A stretch of 43,302 nucleotides of DNA from an uncultured Duganella sp. (GTDB taxonomy: Bacteria; Pseudomonadota; Gammaproteobacteria; Burkholderiales; Burkholderiaceae): positions 1 to 43,302 of the forward strand of contig CAMLRG010000020.1 of NCBI GenBank assembly GCA_946482335.1, written 5' to 3'. The notes beneath the pieces were generated by a model. The model was not told the origin of the DNA and made no database searches. It saw nothing but the letters and a program-made list of their open reading frames with translations. Numbering within the stretch: the first letter of the stretch is position 1; every line of letters begins with the position of its first letter. The translations under genes were made by a program, and so were the position numbers. Positions 8,022 through 15,905 of this stretch are shown in pieces.

Positions 8022-9806
8022 ATGATCCGCGTTCAGCTCAGCTTGCTCGCCCCCAGCAAACCCTTGTGGTGGCTTGGTGTCGCGCTGTCGCTGGGCGTTG
8101 GCGTGGGACTGCACACGCTGGCCACCCGTTCCGTCGAGGGTGAAGCGCGCGAACGCTTCCACAACCAGGCCCGCAACACCCAGTTCAATATCAACACCAG
8201 CATCAAGGCCTACACCGACGTGCTGCGCGCCGCCGCCAGCTATTTCCAGGCCGGCGGCGATGTGACGCGCGAGACCTTCCACCGCTATGTGCAGGGGCTG
8301 GACCTGGAACACAACTATCCGGCCATCGACAATATCAATTTCGCCGAGTACTACACCGAGGCGCAGCGGCCAGCCGCCGAAAGCCGGCAGCAGCACATGG
8401 CTGACAGCCACTACCCCGTCTTCCAGCGCCACCCGGCCGGCAAGCGCCGGGAGTATGCGGTATTGACCCTGATCGAGCCTCTGCAAGGGTTTGCCGACCG
8501 CTATGGCCTGGACATCGCTGCGCGGCCCAGCGTGGCCGAGGCGCTGTTCGCTGCCCGCGACCAGGGTTCGATGAGCAGTTCCGGCCAGCCCATCCCCCTG
8601 CGCAGCGCGCCGAGCCATGTCGGCATGGCGATGCGGATCCCTATCTATCGCAGCGACATGGCCTTGACCACCGTCGCGGAGCGCCGCGCGGCTTGCATCG
8701 GATCGGTGGGCCTGGGCTTCAGCGTGCCGCGGCTGATCGGTACCGCACTGGCTGAAATGCCGGTGCGCGCCATGCGCGTCACGCTGCGCGACAGCACCGC
8801 GGCCGGCAAGCCGCCCGCCCTGCTGTTCGACAGCCAGCCCGGCGCCAAGCTGGCTGGCCGGGACAGCTTTCTGACCGTGCTGCCGGTGCAATTCCATGGC
8901 CGTACCTGGCAGGCCCAGTTCAGCGTGCCAAAGCGCGCGCTGTATTCGAGCTTCGACCTGTTCCTGCCCGCATTGGCCGGCAGCATTGGTTTTGGCGCCA
9001 GCGTGCTGATTTACGCCCTGTTCATCACGCTGGCCTCGTCGCGCCGGCGCGCTGTGAAGATGGCGCGCGCCATGACGCGCGAATTGCGCGACAGCCAGGC
9101 GCGCCTGCAACTGTCGCATCACCGCCTGCGCCGCCTGGCCGCCCATGCCGACCATATCAAGGAAGAGGAACGCAAACGCATTGCACGCGAAATCCACGAT
9201 GACCTGGGCCAGAACCTGCTGGCCCTGCGCATCGAGGCCGACATCCTCGCCACGCGCACCGAGAAAAGCCATCCGCGCCTGCATGCGCGGGCGCGCGCCA
9301 CCCTGCACCAGATCGACAACACGATCCGCAGCGTGCGCCAGATCATCAACGATTTGCGGCCGAATGTGCTCGACCTGGGACTGTCGGCAGCCGTGGAATG
9401 GCAAATCGCGCAATTCCGCCAGCGCTCAGGCATCCAGTGCGAGTTCGTGGAGGATGCCGTGGCCGACCATGGCGTGGACGACCATTGTGCGACGGCCTTC
9501 TTCCGCGTGCTGCAGGAATCGTTGAGCAATATCCACCGGCATGCCTGCGCCAGCGCGGTGCACGTGGAGCTGCATCAAGCGCACGGCATGCTGCGCATGA
9601 CCATTAGCGATAACGGCATCGGCATCAATACGGCGAACCGGCACAAGGCGGGTTCTTTCGGCCTGGTCGGCATCGAGGAGCGCATCAGCCTGCTCGGCGG
9701 ACATTGCTCAATCAACAGCATGGCCCATGGCGGGACCATCGTCAGTATCTCGGTGCCGGTCGGCTACCGCACCGCGCCTACGGATGACCTGCGCCTCAGC
9801 GCATGA
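8022..9806 (+). CDS. CHASE-domain sensor histidine kinase (NarL/DegS-type, HisKA_3)
   Basis: A 594-residue membrane kinase. TM1 is at about 15-33, a periplasmic CHASE-like sensor domain at about 65-230, and TM2 at about 311-338. The dimerisation/phospho-acceptor helix is EEERKRIAREIHDDLGQNL with His392, of the HisKA_3 type. The ATPase domain has its N-box near Asn503 (LSNIHRHA), DNGIGI at 530-535 and a G-box at 544-551. I start at ATG 8022 (MIRVQLSLL) since the upstream TTG lacks support. HisKA_3 kinases normally pair with LuxR-type response regulators, but none is adjacent, so it is an orphan here. An FNR-type box precedes the gene. Confidence 0.9.
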   Translation: MIRVQLSLLAPSKPLWWLGVALSLGVGVGLHTLATRSVEGEARERFHNQARNTQFNINTSIKAYTDVLRAAASYFQAGGDVTRETFHRYVQGLDLEHNYPAIDNINFAEYYTEAQRPAAESRQQHMADSHYPVFQRHPAGKRREYAVLTLIEPLQGFADRYGLDIAARPSVAEALFAARDQGSMSSSGQPIPLRSAPSHVGMAMRIPIYRSDMALTTVAERRAACIGSVGLGFSVPRLIGTALAEMPVRAMRVTLRDSTAAGKPPALLFDSQPGAKLAGRDSFLTVLPVQFHGRTWQAQFSVPKRALYSSFDLFLPALAGSIGFGASVLIYALFITLASSRRRAVKMARAMTRELRDSQARLQLSHHRLRRLAAHADHIKEEERKRIAREIHDDLGQNLLALRIEADILATRTEKSHPRLHARARATLHQIDNTIRSVRQIINDLRPNVLDLGLSAAVEWQIAQFRQRSGIQCEFVEDAVADHGVDDHCATAFFRVLQESLSNIHRHACASAVHVELHQAHGMLRMTISDNGIGINTANRHKAGSFGLVGIEERISLLGGHCSINSMAHGGTIVSISVPVGYRTAPTDDLRLSA

Positions 9807-9870
9807 CGGTCGTCATTTTCGACCGACAAGTAGGCATTTTTACCACGCAGTAGGAGTTTGCCGCGATATA

Positions 9871-9884
9871 TTGATCCAAATCAA
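9871..9884 (+). promoter_or_regulatory. FNR/ANR-type box, distal, in 362-bp control region
   Basis: TTGATCCAAATCAA exactly matches TTGAT-N4-ATCAA. It lies in the gene-free stretch 9807-10168 between the sensor kinase and the AYSGRV-repeat gene. Apart from the two FNR-type boxes and a promoter-like pair, that stretch holds only a weak CGGTCG/CGACCG hairpin (9807-9825) just after the kinase stop. Confidence 0.7.
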
Positions 9885-9999
9885 ACTGCCTTTCCCCAAC
9901 TCAGCAAAAATGACTTTGTAACATTTGACGGTGCGACAAGCTATTGATTTGAAAGGAGCATTCCGGTGTTGTTTCGGCCGCGCACGCTTGAATTGTTAC

Positions 10000-10027
10000 T
10001 TGCATTAGTGGGGGTGAAGTCTATACT
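10000..10027 (+). promoter_or_regulatory. Possible sigma-70 promoter of the AYSGRV-repeat gene
   Basis: TTGCAT (10000-10005), a 16-bp spacer and TATACT (10022-10027) resemble a sigma-70 promoter. It would start transcription near 10034, about 135 nt before the start codon. The proximal FNR-type box (10036-10049) then overlaps the start region, which would suit repression, while the distal box would suit activation. Prediction only. Confidence 0.4.
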
Positions 10028-10035
10028 TGAGCTAG

Positions 10036-10049
10036 TTGATCTATATCAA
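10036..10049 (+). promoter_or_regulatory. FNR/ANR-type box, proximal
   Basis: TTGATCTATATCAA exactly matches TTGAT-N4-ATCAA, 119 bp before the AYSGRV-repeat start codon. Together with the box at 9871-9884 it makes oxygen control of this gene likely. Confidence 0.7.
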
Positions 10050-10168
10050 CATCAGCGTTCCCAACTCCGAACGCCTCGGATGCCAGGCATTACTGCACCA
10101 GCCCCCTAGAACGGCGTCTTCTCTCTTCTTCAGTCTTAAAAACGCTCACTTTTAAAGGGATGTCACTC

Positions 10169-11173
10169 ATGATTTCAGCTGAAAGCTTCAAGGCTATTGC
10201 CGACCTCGATCTCGAACCTATCAAAGTGAAACTGATGCATGTGGAATCTGGCGAAGGCTGGTCGCTGGAAAAGGTCAATGCAGTCGAGTTTGAATACCGC
10301 CGGTTCTTGTATCTGATGAAAATGTTCCCGAACGAGCAGACCGCTCCGTTGATGGACGTTGACATCTTCTGGCACTACCACATCCTGGATACGATGAAGT
10401 ATTTCATCGATTGCGAGAATGTGTTCGGTTATTACCTGCACCACTTCCCATACATCGGCCTGCGCGGCGAGGATGACGAGGAAGCCCATGAGCGCGTGGG
10501 CAATCGCATGAAAGAACTCTATGAAGAGACCTTCGGCGAAGAATACTTCCGCAGCGCGACGGCTTATTCCGGCCGCGTCGCCGCCGAGTCGGCCGACGGC
10601 GCGGCGCAAGTCGCATATTCGGGACGCGTGGCCGCCGAAGGCGAACAGCAGGTCGCCTACTCGGGCCGTGTCGCCGTCGAAGCCGCACCGCAAGTGGCTT
10701 ACTCGGGCCGTGTCGCCGCCGAAGCCGCGCCGCAGGTCGCTTATTCGGGCCGCGTCGCTGCCGCAGCGGCACCACAAGTAGCTTACTCGGGCCGCGTGGC
10801 TGCCGAAGCGGCACCGCAGGTCGCTTATTCCGGCCGCGTCGCTGCCGAAGCGGCACCGAAGGTGGCTTACTCGGGCCGTGTCGCCGCCGAAGCTGGACCG
10901 AAAGTCGCCTACTCCGGCCGCGTCGCTGCCGAAGCGAAGACTGCCTACTCGGGCCGCGTGGCGGCGGACGCCAAGACGGCATATTCCGGCCGTGTCGCCG
11001 CCGACGTGCAAACGGCCTACTCCGGCCGTGTCGCCACCGAAGCGCAAACGGCGTATTCCGGCCGCGTGGCCACGGACGCGCAAACCGCCTACTCCGGCCG
11101 CGTAGCCGCCGAAGCCCAGGCCGCGACGCAATCGCTGTTCTACACCGCCCGTCCACGTCTGGCCGCAGCCTGA
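10169..11173 (+). CDS. GRDP-like domain protein with fourteen AYSGRV repeats
   Basis: A 334-residue cytoplasmic-looking protein in two parts. Residues 1-130 resemble the glycine-rich-domain-protein-like family (PF07173 type): DVDIFWHYHILDTMKYF, then an FGYYLHHFPYIG segment and KELYEETFGEEYF. Residues 132 to about 317 are fourteen head-to-tail units of AYSGRVA followed by a short linker, ending FYTARPRLAAA. There is no signal peptide or membrane segment. I prefer the ATG at 10169, because AAGGGA lies 8 nt upstream; the ATG at 10160 touches that site. The function is unknown. The repeats could be a binding array, a structural stalk or a modified precursor peptide, but no modifying enzyme gene is adjacent. 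FNR-type boxes lie upstream and a terminator follows. Confidence 0.8.
   Translation: MISAESFKAIADLDLEPIKVKLMHVESGEGWSLEKVNAVEFEYRRFLYLMKMFPNEQTAPLMDVDIFWHYHILDTMKYFIDCENVFGYYLHHFPYIGLRGEDDEEAHERVGNRMKELYEETFGEEYFRSATAYSGRVAAESADGAAQVAYSGRVAAEGEQQVAYSGRVAVEAAPQVAYSGRVAAEAAPQVAYSGRVAAAAAPQVAYSGRVAAEAAPQVAYSGRVAAEAAPKVAYSGRVAAEAGPKVAYSGRVAAEAKTAYSGRVAADAKTAYSGRVAADVQTAYSGRVATEAQTAYSGRVATDAQTAYSGRVAAEAQAATQSLFYTARPRLAAA
10562..11119 (+). repeat. In-gene tandem repeat coding AYSGRVA units
   Basis: Fourteen units are visible: the first of 17 codons, then seven of 14 codons (linkers such as EAAPQV), five of 12 codons (linkers EAKT, DAKT, DVQT, EAQT, DAQT) and a final partial unit. A-Y-S-G-R-V-A is invariant in every copy, while codons vary freely at third positions (TCC/TCG, GGC/GGA, CGC/CGT, GTC/GTG). 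Selection therefore acts on the peptide, and the array is not a recent DNA expansion. Confidence 0.95.
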
Positions 11174-11193
11174 TCGCGCCCTGGCGCCAAAAC

Positions 11194-11232
11194 AAAAACG
11201 GCCGCCACCTGCTAGCAGGTGCGGCCGTTTTT
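11194..11232. terminator. Bidirectional rho-independent terminator
   Basis: The hairpin AAAAACGGCCGC / ACCTGC-TAGCAGGT / GCGGCCGTTTTT has an A-run before and a T-run after, so it can end both the AYSGRV-repeat transcript and the converging HTH gene. Confidence 0.92.
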
Positions 11233-11248
11233 CACGTCCGGATGACGC

Positions 11249-11491
11249 TTAGTGCGCCATCAATTCGCGCAACTCACGGATGCTGAAATCGCTGATTTCA
11301 TGCATGCGGATCAGGATGGTCGCGCCGATCGGCAGGGTGTTATGGCGAATCTTGCTGATCACAGGTGGCGCCACTTCCAGAGCGCGCGACAGCGCTGCAT
11401 CGTTTTTCAGCTGCAGCTTTTCAATGATGGCATCCAGCACGCGGTTCGGATTGTAAGTCGGCGAAGCGGTAATTTCTTTGAGAGAGCTCAT
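11249..11491 (-). CDS. Small helix-turn-helix DNA-binding protein, 80 aa
   Basis: An 80-residue protein with a lambda-Cro/XRE-like helix-turn-helix: LKNDAALSRALEVAPPVISKIRH (about residues 27-49), where AALSRALEV and PPVISKIR look like the two helices. The ATG at 11491 gives MSSLKEITASPTYNPNRVLD; longer starts only add low-complexity upstream text. The ribosome-binding site is weak. A TGTTGC-N6-GCAACA palindrome lies 20 bp upstream and may be its own operator. It is convergent with the AYSGRV-repeat gene and shares its terminator. Its targets are unknown; regulation of the neighbouring repeat gene is possible but unproven. Confidence 0.75.
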   Translation of the reverse strand: MSSLKEITASPTYNPNRVLDAIIEKLQLKNDAALSRALEVAPPVISKIRHNTLPIGATILIRMHEISDFSIRELRELMAH

Positions 11492-11510
11492 GACTAGTAC
11501 TTTTTCAATA

Positions 11511-11528
11511 TGTTGCGAAGTAGCAACA
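11511..11528. promoter_or_regulatory. Palindromic operator candidate before HTH gene
   Basis: TGTTGC-N6-GCAACA is a perfect 18-bp dyad 20 bp upstream of the small HTH gene, a position suited to autorepression. The 221-bp gap 11492-11712 that holds it is AT-rich and shows no other gene. Confidence 0.4.
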
Positions 11529-11712
11529 AAATTATTGGCGGAATTTTTGACAAAAGGGCGCCAGAAAAAGCCGTTTTGACGCAATTTTCGGCACACGGGC
11601 GTAATGATACACCCTTTCGTTGCCGTTCGCTTAACGCGCGGCAACTAAAGTGAGATTTTGATAGATTCTAGCGCACTGAGCTGTGCTAGGAAATAAGATT
11701 TTAATAAAAAGT

Positions 11713-11937
11713 CTACTTTTGGTCGTTTCTTGCCAAAGCAAACGGCAAACACAACCATGCGAACGTGATCCAGGCCAAGGCAGGCGGCAGGTAGATCAAG
11801 GCCGCCGGCATTGGCGTGCAATCGGACCGCCAGTCGAGCCGCCGCCGGATTTCCTCGGGCGACGGTGGCGGCAAATGGGCATGGCCGCGCTGGGCCAGGT
11901 AGACCCGGACTTGCTCCTTGGTGGGATGGCTGTACAT
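11713..11937 (-). CDS. Small single-pass membrane protein, 74 aa
   Basis: AAGGAGG lies 5 nt before the ATG at 11937, which supports a real gene. The N-terminal part is soluble (MYSHPTKEQVRVYLAQRGHA, then PPPSPEEIRRRLDW). The C-terminal part is one hydrophobic helix (MPAALIYLPPALAWITFAWL) with a short NDQK tail. The family is not recognised. It stands alone between the HTH gene and an SDR gene, all on the minus strand with gaps that allow separate transcripts. Function unknown. Confidence 0.65.
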   Translation of the reverse strand: MYSHPTKEQVRVYLAQRGHAHLPPPSPEEIRRRLDWRSDCTPMPAALIYLPPALAWITFAWLCLPFALARNDQK

Positions 11938-11983
11938 GGCGCCCTCCTTGGGAAACATTTGGCACAAGATAGCGCTTGTCGCA

Positions 11984-12868
11984 TCACAAGCGCTTGATGC
12001 ATCTCAAGGCCGCCGCGACATCCGGATACAGCAGCCTTACCTTCAATTCCTCTTTCAGGCGCCGGTTCGCCAGGCGGCGCGATTCGGACATGAACGATAA
12101 CAGCGTTGGCGCCACCGCCTGCGCCAACGCGGTACGGTCCAGGCGCGGCGGACGCGGCAAACCGAAGCAATCGGCCACCATGTCGAAATAGTCGCCCATT
12201 TTCAGCTGCGTGTCATCGACGGCATGATAAACCCGGTTATAAAGCCCGTGCCGCAAGGCCGCCAAGACCACACGCGCCAAGTCGTCCGCATGGATATGGT
12301 TAGTGTAGACGTCATCTTCGGAACGCAGCGCCGGCGTGCCCTGCTCCAGCCGCTTGACCGGCAAACGATCGGCACCGTAAATGCCCGGCACGCGCAGGAT
12401 CGACAGCCGGCCCCGTGCCCGCCGCGCCCACGCCCGCAACACCCGTTCCGCATCGACCCGCCGCAAGGCCCGGGCATTGCGCGGCGCCACCGGCTGGGTT
12501 TCATCGGCCCAGCGCCCGCCCAGGTCGCCGTACACGCCCGTGGTGCTGACATAAACCACTTGCGCCCGGTCAGGTAAAATGGCGGTCACATTGCGGGTGC
12601 GCCGGTCTTGCACGCCCTCGCCCGGCGGCGGCGCCAGATGCACAATCTGCGGCGCCAGGCCGGCCAGGCGCCGCAGCGATGCCGGCTGGTCCAGGTCAGC
12701 CAGCAAGGGCACGGCGCCCGCCGCACGCAGTTCGGCAAAGCGCTCGCGCTGGCTGGTGACGGCAAAGACGCGGTAATGTGCGCGCACCAGGGGCAGCAAA
12801 CGCATGCCCACATCGCCGCAACCAATGACCAGCAGGCGCGGCTTGTTGAATTTTTTACTGATTTCCAT
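11984..12868 (-). CDS. NAD(P)-binding SDR/epimerase-like protein (YeeZ type)
   Basis: A 294-residue protein with an N-terminal nucleotide-binding motif, VIGCGDVGMRLL (residues 14-25), then VVYVSTTGVYGDLGGRW with the extended-SDR Ser/Thr and Tyr region, and RVPGIYGADRLP. It belongs to the atypical or extended short-chain dehydrogenases near E. coli YeeZ, whose substrates are unclear. The start is the ATG at 12868. The same frame stays open much further upstream, but that text is antisense to the ferredoxin reductase gene and is not coding. It diverges from that gene with only 12 bp between start codons, so the two promoters must overlap the opposite genes. Confidence 0.85.
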   Translation of the reverse strand: MEISKKFNKPRLLVIGCGDVGMRLLPLVRAHYRVFAVTSQRERFAELRAAGAVPLLADLDQPASLRRLAGLAPQIVHLAPPPGEGVQDRRTRNVTAILPDRAQVVYVSTTGVYGDLGGRWADETQPVAPRNARALRRVDAERVLRAWARRARGRLSILRVPGIYGADRLPVKRLEQGTPALRSEDDVYTNHIHADDLARVVLAALRHGLYNRVYHAVDDTQLKMGDYFDMVADCFGLPRPPRLDRTALAQAVAPTLLSFMSESRRLANRRLKEELKVRLLYPDVAAALRCIKRL

Positions 12869-12880
12869 TTTTAAGATTGT

Positions 12881-13906
12881 ATGTCTTTCCAAATTACTGT
12901 TCAGCCGAGCGGCCACCAATTCAGCTGTGAAGAAGACGAAACCGTACTCGCCGCCGCCATGCGCGCCGGCATCGGCCTGCCGTACGGCTGCAAGAATGGC
13001 GCCTGCAGCTCCTGCAAAGGCAAGGTGGTTTCGGGCACTGTCAGCCATAAGGCCCACCAGCGCCGCGCCCTGAGCGAGGAAGAGGAAGCCAGCGGCATGT
13101 CGCTGTTCTGCTGCGCCGTGCCGCACTCGGACCTGGTGCTGCAAGCGCGCGAAGTGGCGGGCAGCGGCGAATTCCCGATCAAGAAAATGCCAACCCGCGT
13201 CAATGCGCTGGAAAAGATGGCGCCGGACGTGATGGTGCTGACGCTGCAATTGCCGGCCAACGAAACCTTCCAGTACAAGGCCGGCCAGTACCTCGAATTC
13301 CTGCTGCGCGACGGCAAGCGCCGCGCCTACTCGATCGCCACCGCGCCGGAAGGCGGCCCGATCACCCTGCATATCCGCCATATGCCTGGCGGCCTGTTCA
13401 CCGACCAGGTGTTCAGCACCATGAAAGAGCGCGATATCCTGCGCTTTGAGGGACCGCTGGGCACCTTCTTCGTGCGCGACGATTCCGACAAGCCGATGGT
13501 GCTGCTGGCCTCTGGCACCGGCTTCGCGCCCATCAAAGCCATCGTCGAACACGAACGCGCCAGCGGCTCGCAGCGCCCGATGACGCTGTACTGGGGCGGC
13601 CGCCGTCCGCAGGATTTGTATATGGACGCGCTGTGCCGCCAATGGGCGGAAGAAATGCCGAACTTTAAGTACGTGCCGGTGGTGTCCGACGCCCTGCCCG
13701 AAGAAAACTGGAGCGGCCGCGGCGGCTTCGTGCACCAGGCCGTGGTCGACGATTTGCCTGACATGTCGGGCTACCAGGTCTACGCCTGCGGGGCACCGAT
13801 CGTGGTGGAATCGGCCAAGCGCGATTTCGTCAAGCTGTGCAAATTGCCGGAAGAAGAGTTCTACGCGGACGCCTTCACTTCCGAAGCGGATCTCCAGCAA
13901 CCATAA
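12881..13906 (+). CDS. Ferredoxin-type 2Fe-2S/FAD oxidoreductase (CDP-6-deoxy-glucoseen reductase family)
   Basis: A 341-residue electron-transfer flavoprotein. Residues 1-90 form a plant-type ferredoxin domain with cluster ligands Cys37, Cys42, Cys45 and Cys77 (C-x4-C-x2-C-x31-C). Next come an FAD-binding barrel (RRAYSIATAPEGG, the RxYS motif) and an NAD-binding domain (LLASGTGFAPIKAI). Betaproteobacterial homologs are usually named CDP-6-deoxy-delta-3,4-glucoseen reductase, but here no deoxysugar genes are near, so a general reductase role is more likely. A palindromic repeat lies between its stop and the next gene. Confidence 0.9.
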   Translation: MSFQITVQPSGHQFSCEEDETVLAAAMRAGIGLPYGCKNGACSSCKGKVVSGTVSHKAHQRRALSEEEEASGMSLFCCAVPHSDLVLQAREVAGSGEFPIKKMPTRVNALEKMAPDVMVLTLQLPANETFQYKAGQYLEFLLRDGKRRAYSIATAPEGGPITLHIRHMPGGLFTDQVFSTMKERDILRFEGPLGTFFVRDDSDKPMVLLASGTGFAPIKAIVEHERASGSQRPMTLYWGGRRPQDLYMDALCRQWAEEMPNFKYVPVVSDALPEENWSGRGGFVHQAVVDDLPDMSGYQVYACGAPIVVESAKRDFVKLCKLPEEEFYADAFTSEADLQQP

Positions 13907-13927
13907 CCTGCCAACCCCGCCAAACCT

Positions 13928-13951
13928 GGGTCAGACCCTAGGGTCTGACCC
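13928..13951. repeat. GGGTCAGACCC palindromic repeat, copy 2
   Basis: A perfect 24-bp palindrome (half-site GGGTCAGACCCT) in the 66-bp gap between two same-strand genes. It is flanked by GCCAAACCT and CGCCTTACCGGG, as in copy 1. It may end the reductase transcript. Confidence 0.85.
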
Positions 13952-13972
13952 GCCTTACCGGGTTCGAGCCCC

Positions 13973-15196
13973 ATGTCAAGCAACGGCTTCTCCGTCCTCC
14001 GCCACCGCAATTTCGCCTTCTACCTGTCCGCCCGACTGCTCGGCACCATTGCCGTGCAAATGCAGAACGTCGCCATCGGCTGGCAAGTCTACGCCCAGAC
14101 CAAGAACCTGTACTACCTCGGCATGATCGGCCTGGCGCAATTCGCGCCCTTCCTGCTGCTGATCCTGTACGCAGGCCATGCCGCCGACCGCTACAACCGC
14201 CGCAATATCATCGCCACCTGCCTCGGTGCCCAACTGGTGTGCGGGCTGGCGTTGCTGGCCTACACCCACAGCGGCTTCAGCGCCGTCTGGCCGATCTTTG
14301 CGATTTTGGTCCTGTACGGCAGCGCCCGCGCCTTCATGAGCCCCGCCACGCAAGCGGTGCTGGTGAACATGGTGCCGACGGAAGATTTCAGCCGCGCGGT
14401 AGCGCTCTCCAGCTCCAGCTTCCAGGTGGCGGTGATCCTTGGCCCCACACTGGGCGGCCTGCTCTACATCTACGGTCCCGCCACCGTCTACACCGTCACC
14501 TCCGCCATGCTGCTGATGGCGGTGGTGCTGATGACCCTGACCCGCCCGGCCCCGCAGGCCACGCGCAAGGAACCCGCCACCTGGCACAGCGTGCTGGAAG
14601 GGTTGCGCTTCGTCTGGTCGCGTCCCATCATGCTGGGCGCCATCTCGCTCGACCTGTTCGCCGTGCTGTTCGGCGGCGTGACCGCCCTGCTGCCCGCCCT
14701 GGCGCATGACGTGCTGCACGTGGGGCCCACCGGCCTGGGCCTGCTGCGCACCGCGCCCGGCATCGGTGCCGCACTGTGCTCGATCGCGCTGGCGTTCTGG
14801 CCCATCACCCGCCGTGTCGGCACCTGGATGTTTGGCGGCGTGGCGGTGTATGGCATTTGCACGGTGATCCTCGGCACCACATCCAGCTTCGGCATTGCGC
14901 TGGCCTGCCTGCTGCTGCTTGGCACCGGCGACATGATCAGTGTCTACGTGCGGCACTTGCTGGTACAGTTCGAAACGCCCGATGAAATCCGCGGCCGCGT
15001 CAGCGCCGTCAACGCCGTCTTTATCGGCGCCTCGAATGAACTGGGCGAGTTCGAATCCGGCGTCACCGCCGGCTGGCTGGGGCTCACGCGCGCCATCATC
15101 TTCGGCGGCGTCGCCACGCTGGCCGTGACCGCCATCTGGGCCTGGCGTTTCCCCGTCCTGTCGCGCATGGACCGGTTCCCCCACCACAAGGAGTAA
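13973..15196 (+). CDS. MFS transporter, EntS/MFS_3 type
   Basis: A 407-residue inner-membrane major facilitator with about twelve hydrophobic segments. The N-terminal text FSVLRHRNFAFYLSARLLGTIAVQMQNVAIGWQVY is typical of the MFS_3 subgroup, which includes the enterobactin exporter EntS. The helix 2-3 loop is AGHAADRYNRRNII, and GRVSAVNAVFIGASNELGEFESG near the end is also typical. No siderophore genes are adjacent, so the substrate is open. It is followed after 10 bp by a DUF1345 gene, likely in one transcript. Confidence 0.88.
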   Translation: MSSNGFSVLRHRNFAFYLSARLLGTIAVQMQNVAIGWQVYAQTKNLYYLGMIGLAQFAPFLLLILYAGHAADRYNRRNIIATCLGAQLVCGLALLAYTHSGFSAVWPIFAILVLYGSARAFMSPATQAVLVNMVPTEDFSRAVALSSSSFQVAVILGPTLGGLLYIYGPATVYTVTSAMLLMAVVLMTLTRPAPQATRKEPATWHSVLEGLRFVWSRPIMLGAISLDLFAVLFGGVTALLPALAHDVLHVGPTGLGLLRTAPGIGAALCSIALAFWPITRRVGTWMFGGVAVYGICTVILGTTSSFGIALACLLLLGTGDMISVYVRHLLVQFETPDEIRGRVSAVNAVFIGASNELGEFESGVTAGWLGLTRAIIFGGVATLAVTAIWAWRFPVLSRMDRFPHHKE

Positions 15197-15206
15197 GATT
15201 GGCCGC

Positions 15207-15851
15207 ATGCGCTATCACTTGATCCGCAGCCGCCCCCACCTCAGCGCCGCCATCGCGGTCGGCGCGGCAGCCGGCTTCTTCCTCCCATCCTCATGGAGCG
15301 TGCTGGTGCGGGCATTGACGGCATGGGATATCGCGGTCTGGATGTACCTGCTGACTGTCGGCTGGATGATGATGCGCGCCGACCATCTCGAAGTGCGGCG
15401 CACCGCCGCACGGCAAGACGAGCGGGCCGCGACCATCCTGGCCAGCCTGGTGGTCGCCACCGTCATGAGCGTGGTCGCCATCAGCAGCGAACTGGCCAGC
15501 CTGCGCGCCATGCCCGCCAGTGAACGCGGCCTGCATTATGCGTTCGTGGTGCTGACGCTGGTGGGCTCCTGGTTCCTGGTCGGCACCCTGTTCTGCTTCC
15601 ACTACGCGCACCTGTACTACAACGCGCGCGGCCAACAGTGCCCGCTCGCCTTCCCCGGCGGCGAAACCCAGCCGGACTACTGGGACTTTCTCTACTTTTC
15701 CTTCACCATAGCCGTCGCCGCCCAGACCTCCGACGTCACCGTCCAGTCGCCCGGCATGCGCAAACTGGTGCTGGGCCAGTCGGTGCTGAGCTTTTTCTTC
15801 AATCTCCTTATCCTGGGTTTATTCGTGAATATGGCAGCGTCACTGATGTAG
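15207..15851 (+). CDS. DUF1345 membrane protein
   Basis: A 214-residue protein with about five hydrophobic segments. The conserved DUF1345 text is DYWDFLYFSFTIAVAAQTSDV followed by the last helix FFFNLLILGLFVNMAASLM. A role in the inner membrane is expected but the function of the family is unknown. AAGGAG overlaps the stop codon of the preceding MFS gene, 10 bp upstream, so the two are probably co-transcribed. Confidence 0.88.
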   Translation: MRYHLIRSRPHLSAAIAVGAAAGFFLPSSWSVLVRALTAWDIAVWMYLLTVGWMMMRADHLEVRRTAARQDERAATILASLVVATVMSVVAISSELASLRAMPASERGLHYAFVVLTLVGSWFLVGTLFCFHYAHLYYNARGQQCPLAFPGGETQPDYWDFLYFSFTIAVAAQTSDVTVQSPGMRKLVLGQSVLSFFFNLLILGLFVNMAASLM

Positions 15852-15905
15852 GGGTATGATGGAATCGCGTGGCAACACGTTTTGGTTAACAAACGGGAGC
15901 AGCAT

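Noticed and set aside
10562..11119. Possible CRISPR-like or satellite array
   Set aside because: Repeats are in frame in a protein gene, vary at third codon positions and have no unique spacers.
12869..13900. Long minus-strand open frame continuing upstream of the SDR gene
   Set aside because: It is antisense to the well-conserved ferredoxin reductase; low stop frequency in high-GC DNA explains it. The SDR starts at 12868.
13973..15196. Siderophore export function for the EntS-like MFS gene
   Set aside because: No siderophore synthesis, receptor or Fur-type site is visible nearby.
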